Assembly: GCF_001563225.1 (NCBI RefSeq) | Contig: NZ_CP014206.1 | Location: 1,674,001 to 1,738,000, forward strand | Length of the DNA stretch: 64,000 nt | Source: Pseudodesulfovibrio indicus | Lineage (GTDB): Bacteria; Desulfobacterota; Desulfovibrionia; Desulfovibrionales; Desulfovibrionaceae | Direction: 5' to 3' | In this document: one piece after another, positions 44,233 through 52,136 of the stretch | Numbering within the stretch: the first letter of the stretch is position 1 | How the letters are laid out: each line of letters starts with the position of its first letter | Program-made: the position numbers and the translations under genes | The notes under the pieces: generated by a model | Told to the model about the DNA's origin: nothing | The model's database searches: none | What the model saw: the letters and a program-made list of their open reading frames with translations, nothing else

Positions 44233-45446
44233 TCACAATATTTGGTGGTGTTTACACTGAAAGGTGTCTTGTGCCTCCTTGGCATCAGATTTATGGGTCA
44301 GGTGGTAGGGCTGCCGCAGCGTTATCTAAACTTTCGGATAACGTGAGGCTTTGTACATATCTTGCCGCTAAAGATATGATCGCTTTTAAGTCCGTGGCCG
44401 CAGTGTACCGTTTTCACTTTGAAGTCGTCGAAGTTGATACTGGTATAGCGTTTGATTATTTTCATGGCTTATCTGTCCCGCACATAGCACCTGCTCCATC
44501 CAAGATAGTTCAGCAGCCTCCAATTATTGGTGAGGCTGAATGTGCTTTGCGATTTGGCTTTATGGAGGGTGATGCCATCGTCAAAGGGGGCAGAGTGGTT
44601 TATGATCCGCAGTCTGCTTCATCTCCGCAGCCCTATCGGGACAACGGATCCGAGGCTGATGTTTTGGCCTATGTGTTAAACAAGCATGAAGGTAGTTTGT
44701 TTTGTGGGAGTCGCAATCCCACAGAAATTTGCAAATATTTACATAAAGAGCACCAGGCTGATGTGGTTGTGTTGAAGATGGGCCCGCGAGGAGCCCTGAT
44801 TAGTGATGGTGGGAAGCTTATGCTGGTTCCCTGTCTTGAAACGGACAATGTCTGGCCGTTGGGATCCGGGGATGTCTTTGCGGCCATCTTTTCTCATTAT
44901 TGGGCCGAAAAAAACGAATCTGCCGAGATTGCCGCGATGCAAGCATCAAAGGCTACAGCATATTATTGTAATACCTCTACGTTGCCGATTCCTTTTGATA
45001 TCGACAAGTTTATTGATTCGGATTGTATCCCGGAGAGCTATGTGAGCAGAGAGGGTGAGGCCCCATTACAGGTTTACTTGGCAGGGCCTTTTTTTAATGT
45101 CGCCGAAAGATGGTTGATCGAAGAAGTGCGAAACGAGCTGCAGAGGAGTGGATTGAAGGTGTTCTCACCCTTGCACGATGTGGGACCGGGGAAAGCTGAC
45201 GACGTTGCTGTAAAAGACCTTAAAGGGGTGGATGATAGCCAGTTAATGTTTGCAATACTAAATGGTCTTGATCCTGGAACTGTCTATGAGATTGGCTATG
45301 CAAGGGCCAAAGGGATTCCGGTGATTGTGCTCAGTCAGAACGAAAAGGAAGAAGATTTAAAAATGATTGAAGGCTCAGGCTGTTTTGTTGAAAATGATCT
45401 AGTTAAGGCAATATACAAAACGATGTGGGTTGCAAATAAGTTATGA
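44229..45446 (+). CDS. PfkB-type kinase fused to nucleoside 2-deoxyribosyltransferase
   Basis: 405 residues from the ATG at 44229 overlapping protein B's stop. Residues 1-265 are a shortened PfkB/ribokinase fold: 'FGGVYTERC', 'YGSGGRAAAALSKL', 'VVVLKMGPRGALIS' and the catalytic 'PLGSGDVFAAIF' (Asp215). Residues 280-405 are a nucleoside 2-deoxyribosyltransferase: 'LQVYLAGPFFNVAERWLIEE', 'DPGTVYEIGYARAKGIPVIV' with the catalytic Glu in 'VYEIG'. Joined, they could phosphorylate a (deoxy)nucleoside or sugar and exchange or cleave its base, which suits work on modified purine nucleosides. Stop overlaps the queC start. Confidence 0.85.
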   Translation: MITIFGGVYTERCLVPPWHQIYGSGGRAAAALSKLSDNVRLCTYLAAKDMIAFKSVAAVYRFHFEVVEVDTGIAFDYFHGLSVPHIAPAPSKIVQQPPIIGEAECALRFGFMEGDAIVKGGRVVYDPQSASSPQPYRDNGSEADVLAYVLNKHEGSLFCGSRNPTEICKYLHKEHQADVVVLKMGPRGALISDGGKLMLVPCLETDNVWPLGSGDVFAAIFSHYWAEKNESAEIAAMQASKATAYYCNTSTLPIPFDIDKFIDSDCIPESYVSREGEAPLQVYLAGPFFNVAERWLIEEVRNELQRSGLKVFSPLHDVGPGKADDVAVKDLKGVDDSQLMFAILNGLDPGTVYEIGYARAKGIPVIVLSQNEKEEDLKMIEGSGCFVENDLVKAIYKTMWVANKL

Positions 45447-46039
45447 GTCTGGGATTGCTGCTATCTGGTGGGATGGATTCGATTTCCATCGCATACTGGA
45501 AAAAGCCGGATGTTGCGTTGACACTTGATTATGGTCAGCGAAGTGCTTCGACGGAGGTTAGGACTGCTGCAAAGATCTGCAAAGAACTGTCCATTTCACA
45601 TGAGGTGATTAAGGTAGATTGCAGCAAACTTGGATCGGGAGATTTGGCAGGAACCCCTCAGGATTTAAATGCACCGTCTAGTGAATGGTGGCCTTACCGT
45701 AATCAAATGTTGATCACTTTGGCTGCCATGCGTGGTATCGCTCTTGGTGTCGATGAGTTGATGATTGGGTCGGTTAAATCAGATGACAGCCATGTCGATG
45801 GACGACCAGAGTTTATTGAAGCCATGGATCGAGTTATGGGAATGCAGGAGGGGGGGATGCGTATAGTCGCTCCCGCGATTGGGATGACAACCCCAGAGCT
45901 TGTCAAGGTTTCGGGCATCACCCCAGACATATTGTGCTGGGCCCATTCTTGCCACACCGGGAATCATGCTTGTGGGGTTTGTAGAGGGTGCAACAAACAC
46001 CGGGAAACGATGATCGCCATTGGCTACGGAAACTACTGA
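45443..46039 (+). CDS. QueC-like 7-cyano-7-deazaguanine synthase family protein
   Basis: 198 residues, some 25-35 shorter than housekeeping QueC. PP-loop ATPase motif 'LLLSGGMDSISIAYW' opens the protein; 'TLDYGQRSASTEV' and 'WWPYRNQMLITLAA' follow as in QueC. The zinc cysteines are at the C terminus ('HSCHTGNHACGVCRGCNKHR'). QueC adenylates CDG and converts it to preQ0. Homologues in the Qat and type IV CBASS defence systems are thought to use the activated CDG to modify a protein instead. Here it is the last gene of the protein B - kinase/NDT - QueC operon, with queD and queE next door to supply CDG. Confidence 0.88.
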   Translation: MSLGLLLSGGMDSISIAYWKKPDVALTLDYGQRSASTEVRTAAKICKELSISHEVIKVDCSKLGSGDLAGTPQDLNAPSSEWWPYRNQMLITLAAMRGIALGVDELMIGSVKSDDSHVDGRPEFIEAMDRVMGMQEGGMRIVAPAIGMTTPELVKVSGITPDILCWAHSCHTGNHACGVCRGCNKHRETMIAIGYGNY

Positions 46040-46048
46040 TAAGAATTC

Positions 46049-46819
46049 TTATTGGGTTACGACTGTAAGTGGTTGGAGCCTTGATATTGCTTTTGTGTTT
46101 AGGCGTTTCATATTTTCCCATATTATTGCGTCCAGCAACGATGGCTTTACATTGATTGCTTTGGCAAAGTTTATGAACAGGCATTCCATTTCCAGGTAGT
46201 GTTTTGGGATTTGGTGGGCTGAGCTAAAGAATCCTGCCAATATTCCTGCTCGATGAATATGGATGTCTAAAATGGCGACCGCATCACTTCCGAGCCAGTT
46301 CCTCACGATCCACGAGGCCGTTTTAAGGCCAACCCCTCTTACACCCAGAAGCCATGATCGCAGCTTGGCTGGGCTTTCTTGAGGCGACTCTTCTTGACTG
46401 AGTTTGGTGAGAGCATCATAGAGGTACTCTGCCTTCTGTCTTGCAAAACGGTAGCGTACTTTTTTCCCATTAATTGGAAGCGGAGAAGAAAGTACTCCGT
46501 AGATTTCTTCTTTAGAAAATACGTCTGCATTTAATAAGCCCGTTCGTTTGAGCCTTGAAAAAGCAGCAATGCCGACCTCAGCTGGAATTCCGTGCCCACC
46601 AAGTAGGCACGCGGCGACTTCTTCTTTGAATGTAGAGCCCAACCTGTACCCTTTTTGATCTAGGTCGGCCTTGAACCACACTTGTGAAGCCCAAAAGGCT
46701 GGTGTGAACAGTTCATCGCATCGTCCCCACAATATGCCAGAAGCCACAGTTCGTTTAGGGGAAGGCAGATCAAGTTCCAACACCTTGCCATCTATGACCT
46801 TGTACACCGTTTGGCTCAT
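46049..46819 (-). CDS. OGG-like helix-hairpin-helix DNA glycosylase
   Basis: 256 residues. The HhH-GPD motif 'LLGVRGVGLKTASWIVRNWL' carries a Lys at the catalytic position, and 'AVAILDIHIHRAG' the catalytic Asp, as in bifunctional 8-oxoguanine glycosylases. The N-terminal half differs from housekeeping OGG/MutY and there is no C-terminal FeS cluster. It could excise a modified guanine, which fits a deazaguanine locus. OGG-like genes are also companions of QueC in type IV CBASS. Convergent with the QueC-like gene (9 bp apart), coupled to the upstream DUF6471 gene by ATGA. Confidence 0.85.
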   Translation of the reverse strand: MSQTVYKVIDGKVLELDLPSPKRTVASGILWGRCDELFTPAFWASQVWFKADLDQKGYRLGSTFKEEVAACLLGGHGIPAEVGIAAFSRLKRTGLLNADVFSKEEIYGVLSSPLPINGKKVRYRFARQKAEYLYDALTKLSQEESPQESPAKLRSWLLGVRGVGLKTASWIVRNWLGSDAVAILDIHIHRAGILAGFFSSAHQIPKHYLEMECLFINFAKAINVKPSLLDAIIWENMKRLNTKAISRLQPLTVVTQ

Positions 46820-47076
46820 ATCTCATCTCCTGCCCTTTTAGGCTGCATTGACGGTTGCGTGAGCACGAGCACGTCGATTTGTAAGACTTCACAGCATTGA
46901 AGCACCCATGCGAAAGAGAATGTGCCTCGGTGCATTTTGCCTCTTATTCCGCTGATGGTCTCTGAATAGCCTGCCTCAGTTAGCATCCCCGCCAGCGCTT
47001 TGTGGCTAACCCCTCGGCGCGCCAATTCTGATTTTACAATACGCAAGGCTTCTATTTCCATTGGCCGTTTTCCCAT
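46816..47076 (-). CDS. DUF6471 helix-turn-helix protein
   Basis: 86 residues: 'MEIEALRIVKSELARRGVSH' followed by 'KALAGMLTEAGYSETISGIR' and 'GKMHRGTFSFAWVLQCCEVL'. This is the DUF6471 family, XRE-like in fold and found with defence and mobile genes. It probably regulates the locus or supports the glycosylase. ATG at 47076 (an ATG five codons later is possible). A very AT-rich promoter-like stretch precedes it (47100-47165). Confidence 0.8.
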   Translation of the reverse strand: MGKRPMEIEALRIVKSELARRGVSHKALAGMLTEAGYSETISGIRGKMHRGTFSFAWVLQCCEVLQIDVLVLTQPSMQPKRAGDEI

Positions 47077-47493
47077 AGTTCTGACTAGAATCTCACAGAG
47101 AATAAGTTTTGTATATACAAAATTTTTTCTATAAATAAAATTAAAATTTCATATATAAAACTTATGAGTGGTCGCAGTGTTTTCGATGCGATAGGTGATA
47201 TATCTAATTGTTTAAGGGACTTGCCTGAAGGGGCGTGGAGAGAGGCACGTATCTTCGTGCCGTTCTAAAGTCATCAGCGCCCCTGTTCGTTTTGAAGGAG
47301 CGCACAGAAGTGGGGCTAAGAAAGACCCACAATTGAAAGCGGGTGCAGAGATGCTTGAGGAAAGGGGTAGGCCTGGGACCCTGTAAGTGCAACTGCACGT
47401 CTTTTCCGTAATTACCTAACTCCCATTGAGAGACCCCCCGGCTCTGCCGGGGTGGCCATAGGAGTTTGGCTTGAGGTAGCGGAACGCTTCACG

Positions 47494-47511
47494 TGTCCGC
47501 TATGTGTCCGC
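47494..47511. repeat. Second copy of paired TGTCCGC repeats
   Basis: TGTCCGC-TATG-TGTCCGC, identical in sequence and spacing to the pair at 9674-9691 at the integrase end. Either an arm-type recombinase site of the right end or the scar of a second integrase. Confidence 0.45.
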
Positions 47512-47652
47512 TCTTTCTCCGACGCCATGCGAGAACAACGACATTCCGCGCTTTCCGCACACCATGCTACAGCGCGCTTTGAAGAGACTTGGCGGCAAAT
47601 AAGTCCCGTTTAATTAGTTGGTTGGTGTGTTAATTGGGTTAAGTGCCAACAA

Positions 47653-47699
47653 GAATGGCATTCAAGAGGTCGTGGGTTCGATTCCCTCCAGCTCCACCA
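47653..47699 (+). repeat. att copy 2 (tRNA-Ala 3' end)
   Basis: 47 bp, from the anticodon arm to CCA, one change from the tRNA (TTCGATT for TTCAATT). Marks the right end of the 38-kb element. The upstream half of the tRNA is missing, so it is not a functional gene. Confidence 0.93.
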
Positions 47700-47708
47700 A
47701 TGAATTTA

Positions 47709-47742
47709 AAGGCTTAGAAGGTTTTCCTTCTAAGCCTTTTTT
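47709..47742 (+). terminator. Terminator following att copy 2
   Basis: Stem AAGGCTTAGAAGG/CCTTCTAAGCCTT with TTTT loop and T run. The same hairpin follows copies 3 and 5 and is probably the original tRNA-Ala terminator. Confidence 0.9.
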
Positions 47743-47913
47743 CGTGGAATATACAAAAGAATATACAAATGATATCGGGTGGATGGTGATTTGTTTTGGG
47801 GATGGGGAATTAGGTATGGTGTCCCCCTAATTCCAAGAATTGAAGTGCATCATTTTGAATGAAGCGTTTTTTTGGGTGTGGCGAGCGAGAACTGTGAATT
47901 TTGAGGAAGCAAA

Positions 47914-48987
47914 ATGGATACAGAGAATAAACAAAAAAATAATATGTTAGACGTAACAATGAAAGCTCTTTGTTCTGAGGTGAATACTAAAAGTTTGGCA
48001 AAGGAGAGCGGCTTCGATGAGTGTGAAATCATTAAATGGAAAGACAAAGCTAAGGATGCTCTCTCGAAAATTTTTATGCCACCAATGAAAATACAACCGT
48101 TTGATTCAATTATTGAAAAAAACCTATTGCGTAGTTGTTCTGTCGTTTACGACAACGGCGTGGCGCTTTTGGATGATGCAAGTTTTTTGTACGACAATAT
48201 GAGGTACGCTCGGGCTGTCTCACTTGCCATATTAGCTGAAGAAGAATTTTCCAAGGCGTTGATTCTAAAGATTGCAGTTTTAAATAAGCGTTGGGATGCT
48301 GAATTGTATTCCCCATTGAGATCACATGGGTACAAACAAGCTATTTCTCGTGGTGTGGGAGAGGTTGCAGTTGATCTTGTGAGACACATGCGTCAAGCAA
48401 TGCGTTCATTTCTACCTATTCAACCTTTTCCACTTAATGAGAGAGTGGAACAAGTTAAAAGTGATGTGTCTAAGAAGTATATTAGCAATGGGACGCTCGA
48501 TAAGCTCAAGCAAGATGCTCAGTTTGTTTTTATTGGTAAGACAGGAGTCGCAAATAGAACTCCTTCATCTATTTCAGCAAAAGAGGCGGCAGATGCAATA
48601 AATGAAACAATTCGTTTCAAGGCATGGGTAGATGCATTGTTCGGTAATATTGACGATGATCATCCTTTGCTTAGGGCCGAGACTTTATTGGTGCAACAGC
48701 CAGGAGTGACTACAATCAAATATAAGGCAGGGTTGGATTTCCGTATGTCTATTTTTGAGTCTCAAGATTTTCCTGTGAGGCGTGAAGAAAACCCGTATGA
48801 GATACTTACTAGCTGGAAAGGGTGGGAGCCTGAGTCGTTCGATAAAGAGCAAAAAAAATTATTTTGCTTATTCCTTGAAAAGTACGACGGGATCAAACAG
48901 ATGGAAAAACAACTTCTTGATCTGGGCTTAAAGTCTTCGAAGATTCTTGATGCCTGCAAGAAAATTATATCTGAGTATAACTCTTAG
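47914..48987 (+). CDS. AbiV-family abortive-infection protein
   Basis: 357 residues, cargo of the first small cassette. The middle part 'GVALLDDASFLYDNMRYARA' and 'VSLAILAEEEFSKALILKIA' is the conserved helical block of the AbiV family (first known from lactococcal abortive infection). It has an unusual N-terminal ~55-residue extension and a C-terminal ~150-residue domain that are not recognised. The gene stands alone between att copies 2 and 3. Confidence 0.8.
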   Translation: MDTENKQKNNMLDVTMKALCSEVNTKSLAKESGFDECEIIKWKDKAKDALSKIFMPPMKIQPFDSIIEKNLLRSCSVVYDNGVALLDDASFLYDNMRYARAVSLAILAEEEFSKALILKIAVLNKRWDAELYSPLRSHGYKQAISRGVGEVAVDLVRHMRQAMRSFLPIQPFPLNERVEQVKSDVSKKYISNGTLDKLKQDAQFVFIGKTGVANRTPSSISAKEAADAINETIRFKAWVDALFGNIDDDHPLLRAETLLVQQPGVTTIKYKAGLDFRMSIFESQDFPVRREENPYEILTSWKGWEPESFDKEQKKLFCLFLEKYDGIKQMEKQLLDLGLKSSKILDACKKIISEYNS

Positions 48988-49340
48988 GACACTGGAATTA
49001 GGGGAACACCATACCAATATAATGAATAACCCACCACACCATCCTAGAAGATCCATCTGAGTTGATCCTGAGTCCGATTATGGCTATCTGAGTGAGGACT
49101 CCTTCACCATCCCAACGAGATGAGATCAGCAATGCCTTACATCGGATGTACTCAAAAGCTTTTAACTGAGATCAAGCCAGCACAAATTCTAGAGCCTACC
49201 AGCCAACGTGGGCTACAAGGCTGGCATGGGAACATCTTCAGATTCTTCCGTAGAAAATCCGTTTTGTTGGTCAACGATGAAACTCGGTTTGCCGTATTTA
49301 TGTCCGGATTGGTCAGGAAGGTCTTCATTGATTTCGGCCA

Positions 49341-49367
49341 TGTGTTCAATTCTATCCAGCTCCACCA
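49341..49367 (+). repeat. att copy 3, decayed
   Basis: Only the last 27 bp of the tRNA are recognisable, with changes (TTCAATTCTATCCAGCTCCA then CCA). The conserved hairpin follows at once, which supports common descent with copies 2 and 5. Confidence 0.75.
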
Positions 49368-49376
49368 TGAATATTA

Positions 49377-49410
49377 AAGGCTTAGAAGGTTTTCCTTCTA
49401 AGCCTTTTTT
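49377..49410 (+). terminator. Terminator following att copy 3
   Basis: Same AAGGCTTAGAAGG hairpin plus T run as at 47709 and 51886. Confidence 0.88.
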
Positions 49411-49694
49411 CATGGGATATACAAAAAAGATACGGATGATATCGGGTGGGTATTCGGGGCACTCGGCTGGGTATCCCAATCTGTTCATCAAACAAGCACT
49501 GTCCAGTGGTCTAACAAAATGGACTCATTACGCTTGTCTGATCCGCCTGAACCGGTTCTCAATTAAACCCGCCATTACTCTTTACATAACATATGCAACT
49601 CACTAGGCTCGTTTACTAAACTAGGAATTGCGACGCCGCCAGTGGTCAACGTCGTTACTTTCCCTCATGCTGAATTGTCCTTAAGGATCTCCGT

Positions 49695-50483
49695 ATGTAC
49701 GATAAAACAGCACTTATTGATCATCTCTTGACTCTTGTCGACCTTCAGCCGTCCGGAGCCCTGTTGGATGTCGGATGTGGCGATGGCCAGATGCTGTTTG
49801 CCGCGAGTAACGTGTTTGGAAGTTCATCGTTCTTCGGCATTGATATGATGCCTGCTCCGATACAAAGGGCTGAATCGTTGTCTCGTGGAGAGAGTCGGCT
49901 AAGCTTCGTTATTCATGATGTCGATGAAGGGCTGCCTTGTCCAGACGGCGCGTTTGACTACATTCTGTGTTGCAACGTGTTGGAGTGCATTAAGAGGAAG
50001 GAATATCTTCTACGCGAGATGCATAGGGTGCTCAACGCTGCGGGAAAGGTCGTTATTTCGCACTTTGATTACGACACCATCGTCTTCAACGTAACAAATC
50101 GGGATGGTTACAGAAAGATATTGCACGCCTACAGTGATTGGAAGCAGCCTTGGATGGGAGAATGTGATCCCTGGACCGGGAGGAAGCTGTGGGGAATTCT
50201 CAACAGAGTTCCTGGGCTGTTTGTCGGGGAGATGAAGTCCTTCGTGTTGCACGAAACCGAATACCGGGAAGGGGCAAAGGGCTACTCCTTCGTGAAGGAA
50301 GAGTTAAGAGACCTCGTCAAGCATGGAGCCATTGCGCCCCAAGAATATGAAGCCTTTTCCGCCGATGTGGAGAACGCCGTCAGGAACAACGAATTTTTCT
50401 TCAGTATTAATCTGTATACCTTTGTGGGCCGTAAAGTGGAGTCACGCGCTTGCGGCTCGGAGTCAACGACAACGTCCCGGTAA
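49695..50483 (+). CDS. SAM-dependent class I methyltransferase
   Basis: 262 residues, cargo of the second small cassette. SAM-binding motif I 'ALLDVGCGDGQMLFAAS' (residues ~17-33), acidic 'FFGIDMM', motif 'DYILCCNVLECIKRKEYLLR' and 'GKVVISHFDYD' follow the usual order of Rossmann methyltransferases. Substrate unknown; the later part resembles small-molecule rather than DNA enzymes (no DPPY or NPPY). Confidence 0.82.
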   Translation: MYDKTALIDHLLTLVDLQPSGALLDVGCGDGQMLFAASNVFGSSSFFGIDMMPAPIQRAESLSRGESRLSFVIHDVDEGLPCPDGAFDYILCCNVLECIKRKEYLLREMHRVLNAAGKVVISHFDYDTIVFNVTNRDGYRKILHAYSDWKQPWMGECDPWTGRKLWGILNRVPGLFVGEMKSFVLHETEYREGAKGYSFVKEELRDLVKHGAIAPQEYEAFSADVENAVRNNEFFFSINLYTFVGRKVESRACGSESTTTSR

Positions 50484-50541
50484 TATGGGGCCACTGTGAG
50501 ATGCCTACCGCTGAACAGGAGTACCCTCGCAAGGGTTTTAG

Positions 50542-50585
50542 TGGCATTCAAGAGGTCGTGGGTTCAATTCCCTCCAGCTCCACCA
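50542..50585 (+). repeat. att copy 4 (tRNA-Ala 3' end)
   Basis: 44 bp identical to the tRNA from TGGCATTC to CCA. Followed by a different tail from copies 2, 3 and 5, starting 'CTAAAATTTCC', so this boundary belongs to another element end, as at copy 1. Confidence 0.93.
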
Positions 50586-50601
50586 CTAAAATTTCCGAAG
50601 A

Positions 50602-50642
50602 AAAAGGACCGGTTAGCTTGATAGGCTATACGGTCCTTTTCC
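50602..50642 (+). terminator. Terminator following att copy 4
   Basis: Arms AAAGGACCG and CGGTCCTTT with a ~19-nt loop and a T-rich end. Unlike the AAGGCTTAGAAGG hairpin of the other copies. Confidence 0.65.
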
Positions 50643-50900
50643 TTTTGGTGGTGAACCATCTGGTCAACCGATTGTTGGCTAAAGTGCTTGAGATGACTGA
50701 TTAAAGGTGTGTATGGAATGTGTTTGAGGGTGTATGGGGTGAGATTGGTTTTTGCCAGTGCTTAGGGTTGGTGGTAAAAGTATGTTGTCCGTAGTATGTG
50801 AAATATACAAAAGAACTTACTAATGATATCCGAAAAATGTCGGCTAGATTCCTTGCGACTTAATAATTGGTATGGTTGTTATATTTTGAGTTTGTATTGT

Positions 50901-51593
50901 ATGAAAAAAATACTTTTGTTCTTTCTTCCAATTCCAATACTAGGGATGATTTTGGGTAGTAACGACCCAGTCGTGTCTCTTTTCTCTGGTACGTGCTTGG
51001 AGAAAGCTCTTTATTCATTGAGTAGTTCAAATTCGATCTTATTCAATCTGTCTTGCGGCTATACAATTTCGGTATTCTTTTGGTATTTGCTTGTGGAGAT
51101 TCCAGAATCAAATCAAAGAGGAATAATCAGAGACAATATGAGTCAGAGGTACATATCATTCAAGAAGAGTACAATATTCAATATGTTGTATGCTTCTGGT
51201 GACGTTGGGGTTGACTACGAATTGGTAGATGAGCTTCTAGACCATAAGAAATTCAGAGAATATTTTAGTGGGCAAAATAAACAAAGGTGGGATGATGTAC
51301 TAAATGGACTAGATGAAAATGAAAGACATATTAAAGATGTCCACAATGACTTGGAACTCTTATATAATGATGTGTCATATGTTCTCAACAATATAAGATT
51401 TGCCAATAAAAAATCACACTCATTGTTTGTTGATTTGCAAGAGAATATTTTCAGGCTGCTGAATTATAACGATTGTCACTACGATCACGTCAGAGCCCTA
51501 TCGAATTTTTTGTTTACGATGTTTGCATTATGGAGTTTAGTTGATGGAGATATGGATGAAGATGTTGTGCAGAAAATGATAGACCAGATTTAA
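50901..51593 (+). CDS. Two-helix membrane protein, unknown; cargo of third small cassette
   Basis: 230 residues from the ATG at 50901 ('MKKILLFFLPIPILGM'). Hydrophobic helices at ~3-20 and ~50-70, then a ~150-residue soluble helical, acidic region with long helices ('LNGLDENERHIKDVHNDLEL') and a weaker third hydrophobic stretch near 205. AT-rich, codon use unlike the chromosome. No family recognised. Since it alone fills an att-bounded cassette beside an AbiV cassette, a membrane-acting defence effector is one possibility. Confidence 0.6.
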   Translation: MKKILLFFLPIPILGMILGSNDPVVSLFSGTCLEKALYSLSSSNSILFNLSCGYTISVFFWYLLVEIPESNQRGIIRDNMSQRYISFKKSTIFNMLYASGDVGVDYELVDELLDHKKFREYFSGQNKQRWDDVLNGLDENERHIKDVHNDLELLYNDVSYVLNNIRFANKKSHSLFVDLQENIFRLLNYNDCHYDHVRALSNFLFTMFALWSLVDGDMDEDVVQKMIDQI

Positions 51594-51831
51594 AGTGGCA
51601 ATAGGTAACACCACACGAGTTTAAGGAAGCCCTACTTTTTTAGGAAATAATGGCGAATTGAGTTTTTTGCAGGCAATCTAGTGCAAGTTGGTCTTCACCG
51701 TTCTCGATAAAAAAATGGTCAACCATTCGGTTAACCAAACGCATTCAAAACCCCTCCAACACCACTGATTTTCTGTTGACTTAAAAATGAAAAGTCGAAT
51801 TATTTCATATGTTATGCATGCAACCTTATGC

Positions 51832-51876
51832 ATGGCATTCAAGAGGTCGTGGGTTCAATTCTCTCCAGCTCCACCA
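51832..51876 (+). repeat. attR: att copy 5, right boundary of the island
   Basis: 45 bp, one change from the tRNA (TTCTCT for TTCCCT). To its right base composition and gene content return to the chromosomal type (purT). Confidence 0.92.
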
Positions 51877-51885
51877 ATGAATTTA

Positions 51886-51919
51886 AAGGCTTAGAAGGTT
51901 TTCCTTCTAAGCCTTTTTT
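51886..51919 (+). terminator. Terminator following attR, probably the original tRNA-Ala terminator
   Basis: AAGGCTTAGAAGG/CCTTCTAAGCCTT hairpin with T run, as at 47709 and 49377. Confidence 0.9.
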
Positions 51920-52136
51920 GTGGCGTAGACAGATGAAATGGGGTGACGAAAAACGATCCGCAGTACACACTGTACCGTCCGGCAGTGGGCTCACTTCGCT
52001 CACGAAGGCGGCCCGGTTCGGCAGGGGGCGGGTTCATCCGGAAATCGGAAAGAGTAATCCTTTCAATTCGGGGGGAAATTTGGCATAGAGCTTCCCTGCG
52101 CAACGCAGGATTTCAAGTACTTCAAAGGGATGTAAT

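Larger units (their letters stand above)
47077..47913. other. Junction between the 38-kb element and the AbiV cassette
   Basis: 837 bp with no credible gene. Holds an AT-rich promoter for the DUF6471-OGG operon, a GC hairpin (47434-47453), a remnant resembling the integrase-proximal repeats (47494-47511), the second att copy with its terminator, and paired GAATATACA repeats (47747, 47759). Confidence 0.5.
48988..49694. other. Gene-free spacer across att copy 3
   Basis: 707 bp between the AbiV gene and the methyltransferase. Contains the decayed att copy 3 and its terminator, and a stretch similar to the start of the AbiV cassette (about 49416-49446). Short open frames here have no support. 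Confidence 0.45.
50484..50900. other. Spacer across att copy 4
   Basis: 417 bp with att copy 4, its own hairpin (50602-50642), and a stretch (about 50800-50835) similar to the left ends of the AbiV and methyltransferase cassettes. No gene. Confidence 0.45.
51594..52136. other. Right end of the island and purT upstream region
   Basis: 543 bp. The first part is AT-rich island DNA up to att copy 5 (51832-51876) and its terminator. After 51920 the DNA is GC-rich chromosome and should carry the purT promoter. Confidence 0.5.

Noticed and set aside
42733-46039. Dpd-type DNA 7-deazaguanine modification cluster
   Set aside because: No DpdA-like transglycosylase or the DpdB-K genes; only the precursor enzymes are shared.
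41717-47076. Type IV CBASS or QatABCD locus
   Set aside because: No CD-NTase or effector, and no QatA ATPase or TatD gene, can be found among these genes.
47653-51876. Additional functional tRNA-Ala genes at the att copies
   Set aside because: Each copy lacks the acceptor 5' strand and D arm; they are attachment-site duplications only.
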